64,000 bases of DNA from Eucalyptus grandis (Eukaryota > Streptophyta > Magnoliopsida > Myrtales > Myrtaceae). A model generated the notes under the pieces. That model searched no databases and was not told where the DNA came from. It worked only from the letters and a program-made list of their open reading frames with translations. Every line of letters starts with the position of its first letter. Within the stretch, counting starts at the first letter, position 1. This document shows positions 20,966-33,627 of this stretch, piece by piece. The stretch spans positions 49,615,127 to 49,679,126 of the forward strand of contig NC_052618.1 of assembly GCF_016545825.1 (NCBI RefSeq), given 5' to 3'. Made by a program: the position numbers and the translations under genes.

Positions 20966-23668
20966 TTAATCACGCATCATAGAGGTTACAGCAAGTTCGG
21001 ATAGTACAATATCTTGCAAGAAAGATGGTATCCGAAATACCCAGTTCGGAGGAAGTAAGGAAGCCTGATGGGCCTTGACTACAGTGTCCACTAAAACATT
21101 GGCTCCTCTATGACAGTAGAGCAGATGGAGATTAGGGCACCGAAGCTTCAAAATTAGGGTTTCGTCAAGGATGGGTCGCAGCTCCCACGGGCGTCGTTCA
21201 GGATCACCAAGCGCATCCACACATACCAAACTATCTGATTCCACAATGATCCGCTCCATCTCGAGACCTCGCTGGAGAAGAAATTTGAGTGCAGCATTGA
21301 AGGCAATAGCCTCGGCTTGCAAGGCAGAGGAAGCACGAACAGAGGAGGCAAATCCATCGATTAAATGGCCCGCTGAGTCCCTGCACACACCAGCCACCAA
21401 AGCTTGGTCGGACGGCGAAAGGTAAGATGCATCAATGTTGATTTTTATGACTCCTGGATCTGGTGGGCGCCATCTGTGGTTGAGAATATGCTGGTTTGAA
21501 ACAGGGCACGAATTTGCAGAAGCTAAAATACGTCTGGAATGGGTCTCCGTGATGGCTTGCTGCACAACTCGTTCGGCATCTGGCTGCGTTTGGCGGAAGA
21601 AGAAATTATTTCGAGCTTTCCAAATGTACCAGAGGATGTTCGTAACCATAGCCAAATCCGGTAAGTCAGATTTTCTGTCAACAAACTGAAGTAGCCAGTC
21701 CTCAATGCGATGAACTCCCGTTGTAGAAATGTTGATTGCTAGATCTGGATGCATCCAAACATCATAGGTCCAAGGATAGAATAGAAAGAGATGTTCTGGG
21801 GTTTCTGGTACATGATGATCGCACATATAACAAGTAGGATCTGTCAAAATATGTCGCTTATATAAGTTTTCTCTAGTCGCTAATGCATTACTACAGATAG
21901 ACCAGAGAAAGGACCTTATTTTAGGCATAGTTCGGATTTTCCAGATAGCATTCCATAGTTTGCGGGGTGGCTGAAAAGAGGATGAGGCCTGGTTAGAATT
22001 GGAGTTGATTTGCTGACGTCTGAGCTGATTGTAGCAATTTTTGACTGAGAAAAGACCATCCTGCCTTCCAACCCAAATTAGTTTATCCTGGGTGCAGTTA
22101 GGGCGAATAGGAATGGATAAGATCTCCTCCACTCTTCGATGATCAAAATGCTGAGTTAAAAGAGAAATATTCCATGAGTTTGAAGCAGATAATATAAAAC
22201 CAGAAACCCATACAGGTTCATCCCTAGGAGCAGGACCTCCAATAATACCACTAGGTAACCAGGGATCCTCACGAACTTTAATTTGAGTACCATTTCCCAC
22301 AGACCATAAAACTTTATCAGCAATAGAGTCCCGACCTAGTAAGATGCTCTTCCAACACGAAGATGGTCTAGAACCTATAGCAGCATGCCAGAAATCCTTA
22401 TCTTGAAAATATAGACCTTTGAGAAGCCTACTAGATAATGAATTTGGATTCTGGACTAAACGCCAAGCTTGTTTACCCAGGAGAGCTCTATTAAAAATCA
22501 TAAGGTCACGAAAACCTAATCCCCCTTCATCTTTCCTTCTCTTAATACACTCCCAGCTCTTCCAATGTATGCCTTTCTTGCTATAATCTGACTGCCACCA
22601 GAATTTAGCTACTTTTTTATCTATTGCTTTACAAATAGTTGTAGGGATTTTGAAAAGCGACATAGCGTAATGGGGTATAGCTTGCACAACAGATTTTATA
22701 AGGATCTCTTTGCCCCTTTTGAAATAAGCTTTTCCTTCCATCCTTCGAGTTTGGAATGCACTCTACCCATAAGCCAAGAAAACGGTTCCTTTTAGATTTG
22801 CCCCAATCTGAAGGAATTCCTAGATATTTGCCTGTTTTATGTAAGATAGGAACTCTAAAGGCTCCAGCTAGGCTTACTTTCAAAGCAATAGGACAATCTG
22901 AGCTACAAAACAACCCTGATTTATTCCGGTTTATAGCCTGTCCTGTAGCTATACAGTATTCATTTAGAACAGCAGCTAAGTTCTGACATTCCATAAGTTT
23001 GGCATCCAGGAAGAAGATGGCATCATCAGCGAAAAATAAGTGGGAAAGAGTGGGGCACCTTCGATTAAAAGTTATACCTTTAAGATTTCCAATCTCCATT
23101 GCATTCTTAATAAGAGATGTGAGAGCATTAGTCATCAAGATAAACAGGTACGGCGATAACGGATCACCTTGTCGAAGACCTTTAGTAGGATGAAAGAACG
23201 GTAGAAACTCTCCATTTAATTTGACACTGTAAGACACTGTAGAGATGCATTGGAATATCCAGCCAACCCATTTAGTATGAAAGCCAAGTTTTAGGAGATA
23301 ATCACGGAGAAAATCCCATTCAACCCTGTCATATGCCTTCGCATATCTAGTTTCAGCACCTTTGCATAAAAAGTTCTTTCTACGTTTTCGATTCTAAGCG
23401 ATGTAAAACTTCATGAACCAGCATGACATTATCTTGTATTTGGCGACCTCCAACAAAAGCCGTTTGTTCTGGTGCTATCAACTGTGGTAGCCAAGGTTTG
23501 AGTCCGTTGGCAAGAATCTTGGATATAACCTTATAAATAAAGTTGCAAAGGCTAATAGGGCGAAACTGATCTAAACGTTCTGGGTGAGGGATCTTAGGAA
23601 TTAGGGAAATAGCAGTGCGATTATACTCCGGTAATAAAACCCCTATATGAAAGAATTGTTGCACGGCT
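20966..23668 (-). pseudogene. LINE ORF2, reverse transcriptase to RNase H part
   Basis: Three frames together carry the catalytic region. The segment from 23668 to about 23390 has PISLCNFIYKVISKILANG and EQTAFVGGRQIQDN. The segment 23237-22629 has KGLRQGDPLSPYLF and the active site FADD (about 23022-23027). The segment 22741-20966 has the thumb/connection part (KFWWQSDY, GGLGFRDL), the zinc-finger zf-RVT with CYMCDHHVPETPEHLF, and an RNase H domain with INIDASY, QAEAIAF and VESDSLVCVDAL. Frame changes near 23390 and 22640-22740 inactivate it. Endonuclease and the first reverse transcriptase residues lie on the other side of the solo LTR. Confidence 0.9.
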
Positions 23669-23673
23669 AAAAT
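23669..23673. repeat. Left target duplication (aaaat) of the solo Gypsy LTR
   Basis: aaaat precedes TGTGACATCC and is repeated exactly after the other end at 26888-26892. Confidence 0.95.
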
Positions 23674-26600
23674 TGTGACATCCTGAAATTCGACTCTATT
23701 TCGATAAAATGAAATGTGCATTTCGTCGACGTGCCTATAGTCCTTTTTCTCTGAGCTGATCACTCACGAGTTAGCTAACCTATTGGATGAAGCCGTTAAG
23801 GGATATATCCGCGGTAAAATCCCTAAAAGCTACCTAATTGGTTGGATTGGACTAAAATCGCGTCCGGTCGATTTTAATCATGAAATTTAATTCGGTTTTG
23901 GGAATCGAATATTCGGACGTGTCACAATTCATTTTTAGGACCGTCTCATCGTCATCAATTTATCGAAGTCCGAAATTTCAAGAAAGAAATTATCGGAGGA
24001 AGATTCGAAGACCGGAAGAAAAAGAAAGGGAAATGGAAAGAGAAAAGAAAAATTAGAATATTATTATTCTTTTTCTTTTCTTTTTCTTTCTCTCTCTTTT
24101 CTCTCTTTTCTCTCCTCTCCCCTTCCCCTCCCTTCGTGCGTAGCCTCCCCACCGCCAATGCCCCTTGCCAATTTTAAATTGGCTTCTCTTTCTTTTGTTT
24201 CTACTTTTGACTAGTCAAAAGAAAACCCTTCTTCTTATCCCTTCTTTCTCTCTTCTTCTCTCTCCTCTCTCTTTTTCCCCCAACCCCACGTGACCGACTC
24301 CTTCTCTCTCTCTTTTCTTCTTCCCCTTCGTGCGAAACCAGAAAGGAGAAGCTTGAGCGGAAGTTGCAGGCGCACGGAGACCGCAGCTCGCCGAAGCCGC
24401 CGTCCGCGCGCCCGCCGCTCGCCGCCGTGCGTTCAGCCGCCCGTCTCCTTCGCGCCTCGCCATCCCCGCCGTGCACCGTCCAGGCCGTTCGGCCTCTGTT
24501 CAGCTCAGTTCAGCCCCCGTCCGGCCACCTCCGGCCGTCGTTTGAAGCCGCCGGACCTCCACCGACCCTCCTCGGAGCACCGCCCGCTCTCCCGAACCCT
24601 TCTCCGCCCCTAACCATCTCTGTTTTCCCCTGTTTTGCAGCCAACCAGCAACCCACGAAATGGGTTTCCAGCTGGTTTGGGCCCGTTTTGAGCCATTTCC
24701 CGGCCCCGGATCCTCGAGTCGCTTTGGGAAGAATCGTTCCTCGCGTCGCCGCCGTCGGATTGATCCGATTTGCGCGCGATTTGGTGAGTAATCTCACTAA
24801 TCTTAGATTAGTTGGCTAATTATGCTTAAGGTTGGTTTAGATTTAATTAATTATGTTTAGGTTGTTAGATTAGAATTAATTAGCAATTATTAGTTAATTG
24901 TGATGTGATTTAGATAAATTGATTGTGCAATTAGCAAGTAGACGTGGTCTACTAATTATTGGAAGTGCTTCAGGAATTTTCCCGACCCTTAGTGGGCTCC
25001 AATTAGGCTTTTCGGGCCTAAGTGGATTTTTTTGTATTTAAATATTAATTTTCGGAATTAAATTAAATAATTATTTATTTTCCGAAAATTCAAGGGAGAT
25101 GGCCGGGACCGGAAAATTGTGCTGATGACTATGGTGAAGTCCGTTTATCTAATCGGGCTTTAATTTGAGTTAAATGGGATTTTTAATGTTAATTATTTAA
25201 TATTCGAAATTAATTAAATAATTATTTATTTTCTGAAAATTCAACTGAGATGGTCTGGAACCGGAAAATTATGCTGATGACCGTGGTGAAGTCCGTTTAT
25301 GTAATCGGGCTTTATTTTGAGCTAAATTGAATTTTTTATAATAATTATTTAATTTTCGAAATTAATAAATAAATTAATTATTTTTCGGAAATTAAGATTT
25401 TGATGGCCGACGACCGAAATCTCGTGCTGATCGTCGTGGTGCAGTCCGTTTATTTATTTGAGCTCCACGTTGTATGGAATTGAGTAAATTGTGATATTTT
25501 AGGGATTTACCCTAAATTGATTGGAATCGATTGAGATTGAATTATCGATTGGTGAATGGCCAAGTATGTTTATTCAGCATTTATAATGTTTTGTTGAGTT
25601 GATTTATTTATTTGATTGAGAAATCGTTGGGCATTGGTTGTCGGTATTGAAAGTAAATTGGTAACCACTGCAAAGAGGACACGTGGCTCGGTGAATTGGA
25701 ATGTCACCTGGAAAATACACGTGAGTTCGGTGGTTGAATATGTCACCTTGGCGAAAAGGTCGCCCGAGAGAATGCACGTGGCTCGGAGACTCGGTATGTC
25801 GTCTGGAGAATGCACGTGGCTCGGTGACAGGATTTGGCATCTAAAAGGACACGTGGCTCGGTGATCGATGCGTCACTTTGGTAAGCGAGTACCTTAGAGA
25901 ATGCACGTGGGTCCAGCATTCGGAATGGCATCTAAAAGGGCACGTGGCTCGGTGAATTGATGCATCACCTTGGTGAGATAGCACCTTAGAGAATGCACGT
26001 GGGCCGGGCATCGTAAAAAGGACACGTGGCTCGGTGGCTTGATGTACCACCTTGGCAAAGAGGTCGCCTTAGAGAATGCACGTGGGTCCGAGGTTTGAGG
26101 CACGTGGACTCGGAGACTTGGAAGGTCATCCTGGAGAATGCACGTGGCCTAGCTTTTAAATATCCCACAGTGGGGATTGATTTGTTTGGCATGTAATCGA
26201 CTAGGTCGATGCTTTGATTTGATGTGGTGAATTGATTGCCTGAATGGAAATGACCGTGAGTGGTTTTGTTGGAATATAATCGATTAGGTCGATTTGATCG
26301 ATGCTTCGATCGGTGATATGATTGCTTGGGTGCCTATTATGAATTGTGCGACTTGCGAGGTGGGATCGAGGCCAAGGTAAGTCCTCCGCCTCGTGCGTGT
26401 TTAGGCAGCCTGTAGTATAATAGTTTATCTAATCGGGCTTAGTGGGGTAGAACTCGTTGAGACGTAGTCTCATCCCGGTTGGGGAAAACCATTTCGGGAC
26501 CCATTTGAAGAGGCGAGAAGGAGGAATCCGAGAAGGAAGACTCGGAGGCGAATCTTAAGGAAAAAGATTTTGGAGGAAGAAGGCAATCCTGAGAGGGGCC

Positions 26601-26887
26601 TTGAGTACGGCCTAGTTCGTCTAAGTTTATGTCTTCTTTTGAAATCTCCGTTTTGATGTGAATAGTTATGAAAGGGTTTGTGGTTTGTATAAAAGTGTGG
26701 TTATAAATTTCAATATGAAAAATATGGCCCTGCTTTTCTATCCCATCGTTTTATTGTCTGGGGATTTTAACTACTTCCGCATGTGCTTAATAATTGAAAG
26801 GGTCGGCGATACATTGTCCTGAGATATCGCATATTGAAATCGACCAAATAGAAGGATGTGCACGTGCCTGAGGATCGGGGCGTGACA
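23674..26887. mobile_element. Solo Gypsy-type LTR (3214 bp)
   Basis: It begins TGTGACATCCTG, ends GGGGCGTGACA, and is flanked by a perfect aaaat duplication. LINE reverse-transcriptase coding resumes on both sides. No internal domain exists, so it is a solo LTR, presumably left by recombination between two LTRs. It is the inverted relative of 1-2737. A polypyrimidine stretch (24060-24330), a GC-rich part (24350-24780) and an AT-rich part with repeats of aattatttattttccgaaaa-type text (25060-25400) can be seen. Long open frames in the GC-rich part show no protein family. Confidence 0.95.
25640..26160. repeat. Tandem units containing cacgtggctcggtga inside the solo LTR
   Basis: Eight or more irregular units carry gcacgtgg(c/g)tc and ggtga, with gagaatgcacgtgg between them. 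They are homologous to the array at 290-800 read on the other strand (cgtggttcggtgat, gcgaaaacggcgcc), but the sequences have drifted apart. Confidence 0.75.
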
Positions 26888-26892
26888 AAAAT

Positions 26893-28307
26893 GATGTCTT
26901 CTTGCAGGATATCCCAATGAGCACGATAAAACAGACCATTCAAGCCATCTGGACCGGGAGCTTTTGTGTCCCCTAGTTGGAATACTGTAGTATGGACCTC
27001 CTCACAGGTAATTGTAGCTATTAAATGTTCATTAATCTCCTCTGTCACAATCGGATTGCAAAGATTTAGAGTTGGGCCATAATCTCTGTTCCCTGAAGAT
27101 GAATATAGCTGTTGAAAATAACTAAGAGTCATATCTTTAAGAGCAATAGGATCACGAATCCAGTTTAGCTGGTCATCCTGAAGCATTCTGATCTGGTTTT
27201 GTTGACGTCGATTGACCGTCGTGGCATGGAAAAATTTAGTGTTCCTGTCACCCCATTTAAGCCAATTAACCCGAGATCGCATGGCCCAAAATTTTTCTTC
27301 CTGCTGCCATAACTCCTGAATTTTAACTTTCAGATTTGAGATCTCATCAGTATTTGAATGGAGATGAGGCTGATTGGTGAGAGACTGAAGCTGGTTCTTA
27401 AGGTGAGAAATCTGAGTTTTCGCATTCTTAAATTTTGAACGACTCCATTTAGATAATGCAACGGAAACAGAGAGCAACTTTTGAGGAAGTGACACCTCTC
27501 CAGGCTGAGAAGAAGTCCATGATTCAGCAATAATGGAACGACAGTCGGTATCCTGGAGCCAAAAAGCTTCAAAGTAGAAGGATTTTTTCCGTTTACAATT
27601 TGGAAGAGCTTCCGTTGACAAGAGGAGAGGGCTGTGATCAGAGCCGAGGGCTGGGAGGGCAAGTACTTCGGCAAGAGGGTAAGCCAATCTCCAATTGTTT
27701 GTACAAAACATTCTGTCTAATCTTGCCTTTACCAAAGCGTCACCTTGTCTGTTGTTTGACCATGTAAAGGCACATCCTTTGCTGCCAAGGTCCAGAAAAT
27801 TACAGTCATTGATAACATCACGAAAAGAAACCATTCTAAAAGGCTCGGCTGGACATTTACTGACTTTCTCCCAAGAATATAAGACTTCATTATAGTCCCC
27901 GTACATAACCAGGGAAGCGAGTTGAAATTACTAATGCGTCTCAAAAGCGTCACGGGTGTTGTCGAAGAGAATATCGAGCGAGGAGCATGTAAGCAAGTCA
28001 GACGCATAGTAATGCCAGAATCAAGATCAGTACAGATGGAGTCTAGCATATCTAAAGACTGGTAAGTAATATCCAAAGAGACCTTGTTAGACCAAAAAAT
28101 GGCTAAACCACCTGCCAAACCTACTGGCTCTTGAATAAACCCTGCTGAGAAATGAAGTTTACGTTGAATAGACAAAATCTGTTGAGTCTGATTCTTTGTT
28201 TCCATCAAAAAAACAATATCAGGCTTCTCTTGGGTCACTAAGACCCTAAGCGCTTGAACTGTCAAGGGATTGCCCAACCCATGACAGTTCCAACTTATAA
28301 GTTTCAT
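26893..28307 (-). pseudogene. LINE ORF2, endonuclease and start of reverse transcriptase
   Basis: The ATG at 28305-28307 begins MKLISWNCHGLGNPLTVQAL, the start of an apurinic-type endonuclease (EEP family) that nicks target DNA in L1 elements. METKNQ follows and the frame shifts near 27900. The next frame (27906 downward) has GDYNEVL, FTWSNNRQGD, LDRMFCTN, SDHSPLLL and then KAPGPDGLNG, the entry to reverse transcriptase. Coding is interrupted at 26893 by the solo LTR. The first ATG overlaps the stop of ORF1 as ATGA, suggesting termination-reinitiation in the parent element. Confidence 0.88.
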
Positions 28308-29017
28308 GGTGCCCCTAGTGGCTTTTTAGGGCCACCCACCAGAGCCCAACAGGAAGATGTGTCAACCTCAGAAATAGGAGTATCCTGTAAAGCAGATTCA
28401 TCGAACTGCTCCTGTAATTGATGCCGAACCTCTTGATGCATGGAACGTTTAATCTTTTTAAGGGGTCCAGATCGTGCATTAAGATGTGAATGTTTAGTCT
28501 TCTTCTTCACTTGAGTAGAACTAGCAATAGGTTGGTGCACCAAATTATGTTGCTGATCCCTAGACTGACCATCCTGAGTAGCTGGAATTGTTTCTATGAG
28601 AATAGGATCTCTAACTGATGGTTCCATAGTTTGCTTACCTTTATTTTTGTGTGCGGAAATATCAGGTACAGCATGGATAGATGGTTTCACTGAAGTAGCA
28701 GGTATAGCAGGAACCGGGTCCAACACAGGGATGATTGCAGAAGAGCTTTGAGGGGTCTCAAGGATAATCTCTGAATCATAAAAGGTACACCAGAAAGGAC
28801 TATATTCCCGTGCCTCAGCTCTCAACCAAGATCCAAATAAGAACCTGGTGTCATCTAATTTAGTTTCATCATAGGGAAAAGTTTGACAGGCTGTAGTATA
28901 GTGTCCGAGGATGCCACAGGAATAACAGTAATATGATAAGCGTTCATATTTGAAGTCCAACCAAAAATTTTCCCTGCAACTTTGAGGAGAATCCCTGTTG
29001 TCAGTGGTCGTTGAAGG
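28304..29017 (-). pseudogene. LINE ORF1, C-terminal part with CCHC knuckle
   Basis: After a frame break near 28960 the frame reads DFKYERLSYYCYSCGILGHY with a C-x2-C-x4-H-x4-C knuckle (zf-CCHC_4 type), which binds RNA in plant LINE ORF1 proteins. A charged, low-complexity tail follows to the stop at 28304. Upstream residues (RPLTTGILLKVAGKIFGW, in another frame) match the usual preceding segment. The N-terminal DUF4283 region is missing because the element is truncated at 29017. Confidence 0.85.
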
Positions 29018-29035
29018 ATGGACAGTATGTCGTAT
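29018..29035. repeat. Right target-site duplication of the LINE
   Basis: Partner of 20916-20933, 17 of 18 bases identical. Confidence 0.9.
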
Positions 29036-29889
29036 TGAACAGTGACAAAGAGATCAGATTGCTTTTCACAGAGTGACACAAAGCTTTAGCGAATCAATTA
29101 GAATATTTTAATGCAAAAATCACTTGTAATTTTCTTGAATCCAAATGCACGGCACGCAATCTCTTTTCACAACATGACTCATGTACATTTCTTTTTGGAA
29201 AAATTACCAAAAAATCATAAACCTATTGTAGTTATCTTTGTAATAGTCATAAATCTATTTGTTTGGCCAATTAAGTTCTCAACCTTTTACAATTTAGACC
29301 GGACCCGGATTCGCCGCTTGACACTTATTTATTATTATTATTATTTTAAAAATACAAATATAAAAAAAATTTCAAAAAATTCTGCAATTAGGACAAGGCT
29401 GAAAAATAGTTTTGAGTAGTTTTCTCAAAAAAAAAATGCATGAAAAATCCTTTAAAAAAAAATCTTATCTTTAGTGAATACGGTGATCTTCTTCTCAAGC
29501 CATTTGGCTTGCAGCTAAGATATCCATCCATTCATCCTCTCACTAGTTGATTAACTAATGTAATCAAGTTTCCAATCTTAATTTTTCTAATCACAATATT
29601 TTACTTAGATTTTTAATCAATCAACTATAAATCGAATTAGTGGCAGCTTGCAGGTTAAAAAAAAAAAAAACGAACTGTAAGTCACGAACTAGTGGGCTTG
29701 GGAGAGTCTAGACCAAGCCTAGGCTTAGAAAACCATTAGCCTCATGCGCTTGCAGGAGGCTTCAAAGAGGTAGTGACAAATGTGTTGCTAGGTGTCAAAT
29801 TTTCAGCTTGCGAACACTATTGGTGAATAAGCAAATTATCGATTGAATAAGTAATTGACCACCTCTTCTTGCGATTATAAATGCTAATA
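29036..29889. other. Spacer with a possible degraded MITE at ~29198-29460
   Basis: The phrase gaaaaattaccaaaaaatca followed by taaacctattg is a common start of eudicot non-autonomous DNA elements, but no second end is found. No gene is seen in the rest. Confidence 0.3.
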
Positions 29890-30340
29890 ATAGTAAACCA
29901 CACATATGATATTCAATGATGCATCAAATCCCACCAATATACTTGGTTGGTTGCCCTTGAAGGATATTAAAGGTAGCTCTCCTTGTTTCGAGAGGTGGTT
30001 CTCACTATGTATCACGTTACCTTTATAAGGTTCAAGAGATGGCTCTTACGATATAACACTTTGTCCCACGTGAAGCTTAACTTTAAGGGTAAGTAAAAAA
30101 GATTAAAAGCTCATATAAGCCTTTGGATGGCCCGAATTTTCAGGTCCGGCCTGGGACAAGATTTCGCAATCCCGCTTATTTATACTCAAAGTACTTTGAT
30201 AAGTTCATTAATAAGTTAAAAAAATAAACATATAAAGAAGTGATCTTTGAGGAGAAAAATCTAGTAACGATATCTAATTTTAACACTAAAAAAAAAATCG
30301 AGCTATGGCCCAACCAGCCCTGTATCTCTATTTCAACCTC
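29890..30340. repeat. Duplicated flank, copy 2 (partner 20300-20900)
   Basis: See the shared phrases at 20300-20915. Here the block is uninterrupted and leads into the kinase upstream region. Confidence 0.55.
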
Positions 30341-30459
30341 TACCGAGCCTGCAAATTCCATGAAGTTGTAAATGCTCGCGTAATTGACGGAGTACTAAAA
30401 GACTTCTCTCTTTCTTTCTTTTTTTTTTCTTTTTGGTTGGGTTATGGTTGCTTGCTTTC

Positions 30460-30904
30460 ACGACGCACTTGATGGAATGTCGAGTCTTCGTCTCCATGGT
30501 CTTCCCAATCCTCACGTAATTGACAGTGAATATGAGGCACCAATTTGTTTAGTCTTCAGTCTTTGTCTACATGGACTTCATGGAATACGAGGCACCAATT
30601 TGTCCTTCACATGGATCTGTCGCTTTTGTAATATATTTATCTTAACATGCTAAATCACATGGCAGAAAATAAGTGGACGATAAGCCATGCGCAATAATTG
30701 ATAACAATATGCCACATCATTTATCTTACGAAATTTATAAAATAGTCTTAGGGTGTTTAAAATATTAATTACAATATTCATTTATACTACCACACTTTGC
30801 ACCCTATAATTTCTACTATTTCATGGACTTCAAAGCATAGTGTACGTTACTTCCCATAGTGGAATCAATCAATAATTGAATTTTGTGCAGGACCGGAGAG
30901 TTAA
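30460..30904 (+). promoter_or_regulatory. Upstream region of the LRR receptor kinase (copy 3 of a duplicated promoter block)
   Basis: It contains aattgacagtgaatatgagg, two gaggcaccaattt segments, and catggcagaaaataagtgga-type text also seen in the copies at 16600 and 19490. A possible TATA-like ctataattt lies near 30802. No defined cis-element can be proved. Confidence 0.5.
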
Positions 30905-33627
30905 ATGCAGCTAAGACTGAAAGTGGAGATCACAAGAGGAGATGGGAAACAGCTGTTTCTTATTCTTCACTCTACCCTCTTGTGGTGGTGGAGCTCAATC
31001 ACAATCTTCGGAGCATACTCACATAACCAAACAGATCTGCTCGCGTTAGCCTCCTTAAAAAACGCAATACACAAAGACCCATTTAGAGTCTTGAGCTCTT
31101 GGAATGATTCTACTCATCATTGTGAGTGGCAAGGTGTTTTGTGCAGCAAAAGACATCCTGGGAGGGTCACATCTCTGTACCTGAGATCACAAGGCTTGGA
31201 AGGTTTCCTATCTCCTCACGTAGGTAACCTCTCTTTTTTTAGGGTCATATTTCTGCAGAACAACAGCTTTCATGGCGAAATCTCACCACATATTGGCAAC
31301 TTGTTTCGGCTACATGTTCTTGTTCTTAGTAACAACTCATTTGGTGGGTCAATACCCTCCAATCTTTCCCGTTGCTTGAACCTCGAGATCCTAAATCTCA
31401 TAGATAATCAACTTGTGGGAGGAATTCATTCTAATCTTGGTTCTTTAACAAGACTTAAAGGCTTGGGCTTGTCTTCGAACAGTCTTGTAGGTCCTATTCC
31501 TGGTTCGATTGGAAACCTCTCACTGCTACAACAGCTCTCCCTGGCAGAAAATGCGTTAAGCGGAGAAATACCTGAGGAATTGTGCAGACTCAAGAGATTG
31601 ATATTCTTCCAACTATCTTCCAACAAACTATCCGGTGACGTTCCAGCAGGGATTTTAAACATCTCTGACATTATTATATTCATTGTTAGTCACAACCAAT
31701 TGTGGGGAAGCTTTCTTAATGATGTTGGCACCACTTCTCCTTCTCTCCATCTACTTGGCGCCAGCGGTAATTTGTTCACCGGGATGATTCCGTCAACGTT
31801 AACGAATGCCACAGGTCTTGAAAACCTTTTCCTTGAGAACAACAATTTCCATGGGCCAATACCCAAAGATCTGCGTAGGCTAAAGGGCCTTCGCAATATT
31901 GTATTCTGATAACCACTTGCAAGATGACTTGAGTTTTATTTCTTCTTTAGTTAATTGTTCCAACTTAAAAACACTCGGAATGCAAGGGAACTTGATTCAC
32001 GGATCTTTGCCGAAATCCTTCTGCAATCTCTCCACCAGCGTTAAGGGAATAGATATGTCAAACAATCGGATCCAAGGATCTATTCCTTTAGCCCTCAAAA
32101 ATCTTTTCAACTTGTCTGCGTTGGCTTTATTGAATAATTTTATAATCGATCGCATTCCTGACTCCATCGGAGCACTTTCCAACTTGCAGGAACTTGGTTT
32201 AAGAGGGAACATGTTGACTGGAGAGATACCGTCTTCGATTGGTAACATTACGTCATTAAAGCTCCTTGACCTTTCCTCCAACATTTTCCAAGGCTACATA
32301 CCACAAAGTCTCGGTAGCTGCAAGCAACTAATTGGTCTTGATCTTTCCAACAATAACCTAATTGGCTCAATTCCTGCTGAAATCGTGGGTCTTTCTTCCT
32401 TGTCGATCGTCCTTAGTTTAGCAAATAATAATTTAAGTGGATCTCTTCCATTGCAAGTTGGATCTTTGAAGAATCTTGGCGAATTAGATCTGTCTTACAA
32501 CAGACTGACCGGCTTAATTCCGGCGTCCATCAGTGAGTGCTTGGTATTGGAACGACTTCACTTAGAAGCTAATTCTTTTCATGGTCAAATCCCCGAAGCT
32601 TTATGTCCATTACGGGGTCTACAAGAGCTGGACCTTTCCAATAATAATTTTTCTGGTCCAATCCCGAGCTTTCTCGCAGAGCTCTCACAACTCATGTATT
32701 TGAATTTGTCCTTCAATCAACTAGGAGGAGAAGTTCTGGAGGGTGGAGTTTTTCTTAATGCAAGTTCTGTATCGATTTATGGAAATACGGAACTCTGTGG
32801 AGGTGTTCCCGGTCTGAAGCTTCCTCTTTGCAAATCACCAAGCTCTAAGAAGGTTTCTTCAACCAAGGCTAGAGTAATATATGTGGTAGCTGGCAGTTTG
32901 TTATGTTTAGCTTTGTTGCTTCTATGTCTGTCTATCTCCTACTGCAAAAAGAAGCAGACGACAGCCAATGCCTCCACTTCATTATCTTTTGAGAACCAAT
33001 TCTTGAGGATTTCTTATGAAGAACTCCTGAGAGCGACTAATAGATTCTCTGAAACCAATTTGATTGGTAAAAGGAGATACGGCACGGTTTATAAGGGGAT
33101 TCTTGATGGCGGTGTCACGGTGGCGACGAAGGTGCTCAATCTAATGCAAAGAGGTGCTTCGAGGAGCTTTATCTCCGAATGTCAAACTCTAGGAACCATT
33201 AGACACCGAAACCTCGTGAAGATACTAAGTGTCTACTCGAGTGTGGATTTTCATGGAAATGACTTCAAAGCTCTAATATATGAGTTCATGGCTAATGAGA
33301 GCTTGGAGGAGTGGCTGCACCCTAGCACTATAGGACGAGATGATGAGCATGGCGAATCGAGAAATGTGAGACTAGTGCAGAGGTTACGCATTGCCATTGA
33401 CATAGCTACTGCAATCGAATATCTCCACAAGAGTTGTTATTCAACAATCGTTCACGGAGATTTGAAGCCAAGTAATGTGCTTCTGGACAACAACATGGTG
33501 GCTCGAGTTGGAGATTTCGGGCTTGCAAAGATTATTTCAATGGTGTCTGCTGAAGCCACGAGAATTCAGGACCAAGGTAGTTCAACTTCAACTGCAGTCA
33601 GAGGATCCATTGGTTATGTGTCTCTTG
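30905..33627 (+). pseudogene. LRR receptor-like kinase, class XII (EFR/XA21-like), exon 1 with a frameshift
   Basis: From the ATG at 30905 the product has a hydrophobic leader, an LRRNT_2 cap (DLLALASLKNAI, WNDSTHHCEWQGVLC), and about twenty LxxLxLxxNxLxGxIP repeats. One frame break near 31900 (after LRNIV, a +1 shift) splits the repeats; reading resumes at YSDNHLQDD. A transmembrane segment follows (VIYVVAGSLLCLALLLLCL, about 32872-32935), then a kinase: IGKRRYGTVYKG, VTVATKVL with the Lys, HGDLKPSN and DFG (33512-33520). HGD in place of HRD marks a non-RD kinase, typical of pattern-recognition receptors. The glycine loop has lost its second Gly. The exon ends at 33627 with a GT donor at the family's usual position after GYVSL. 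Relatives bind microbial ligands at the plasma membrane; the ligand is unknown here. Confidence 0.9.

Larger units (their letters stand above)
20934..29017 (-). mobile_element. L1-type LINE, 5'-truncated, split by a solo LTR
   Basis: A T run at 20934-20945 (poly(A) tail on the minus strand) abuts the left target duplication. The body carries the end of ORF1 and ORF2 with endonuclease, reverse transcriptase, zf-RVT and RNase H, in the order of plant L1 LINEs. Removing the solo LTR and its duplicated 5 bp (23674-26892) leaves about 4.9 kb. The 5' end lies inside ORF1, the usual result of incomplete reverse transcription. The 18-bp duplication has one mismatch, so the insertion is moderately old. 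It landed in duplicated receptor-kinase flanking DNA. Confidence 0.92.

Noticed and set aside
24290..24819. Proline/arginine-rich open frames up to 151 codons
   Set aside because: They lie inside a solo LTR and show no recognisable domain or conservation with copy 1.
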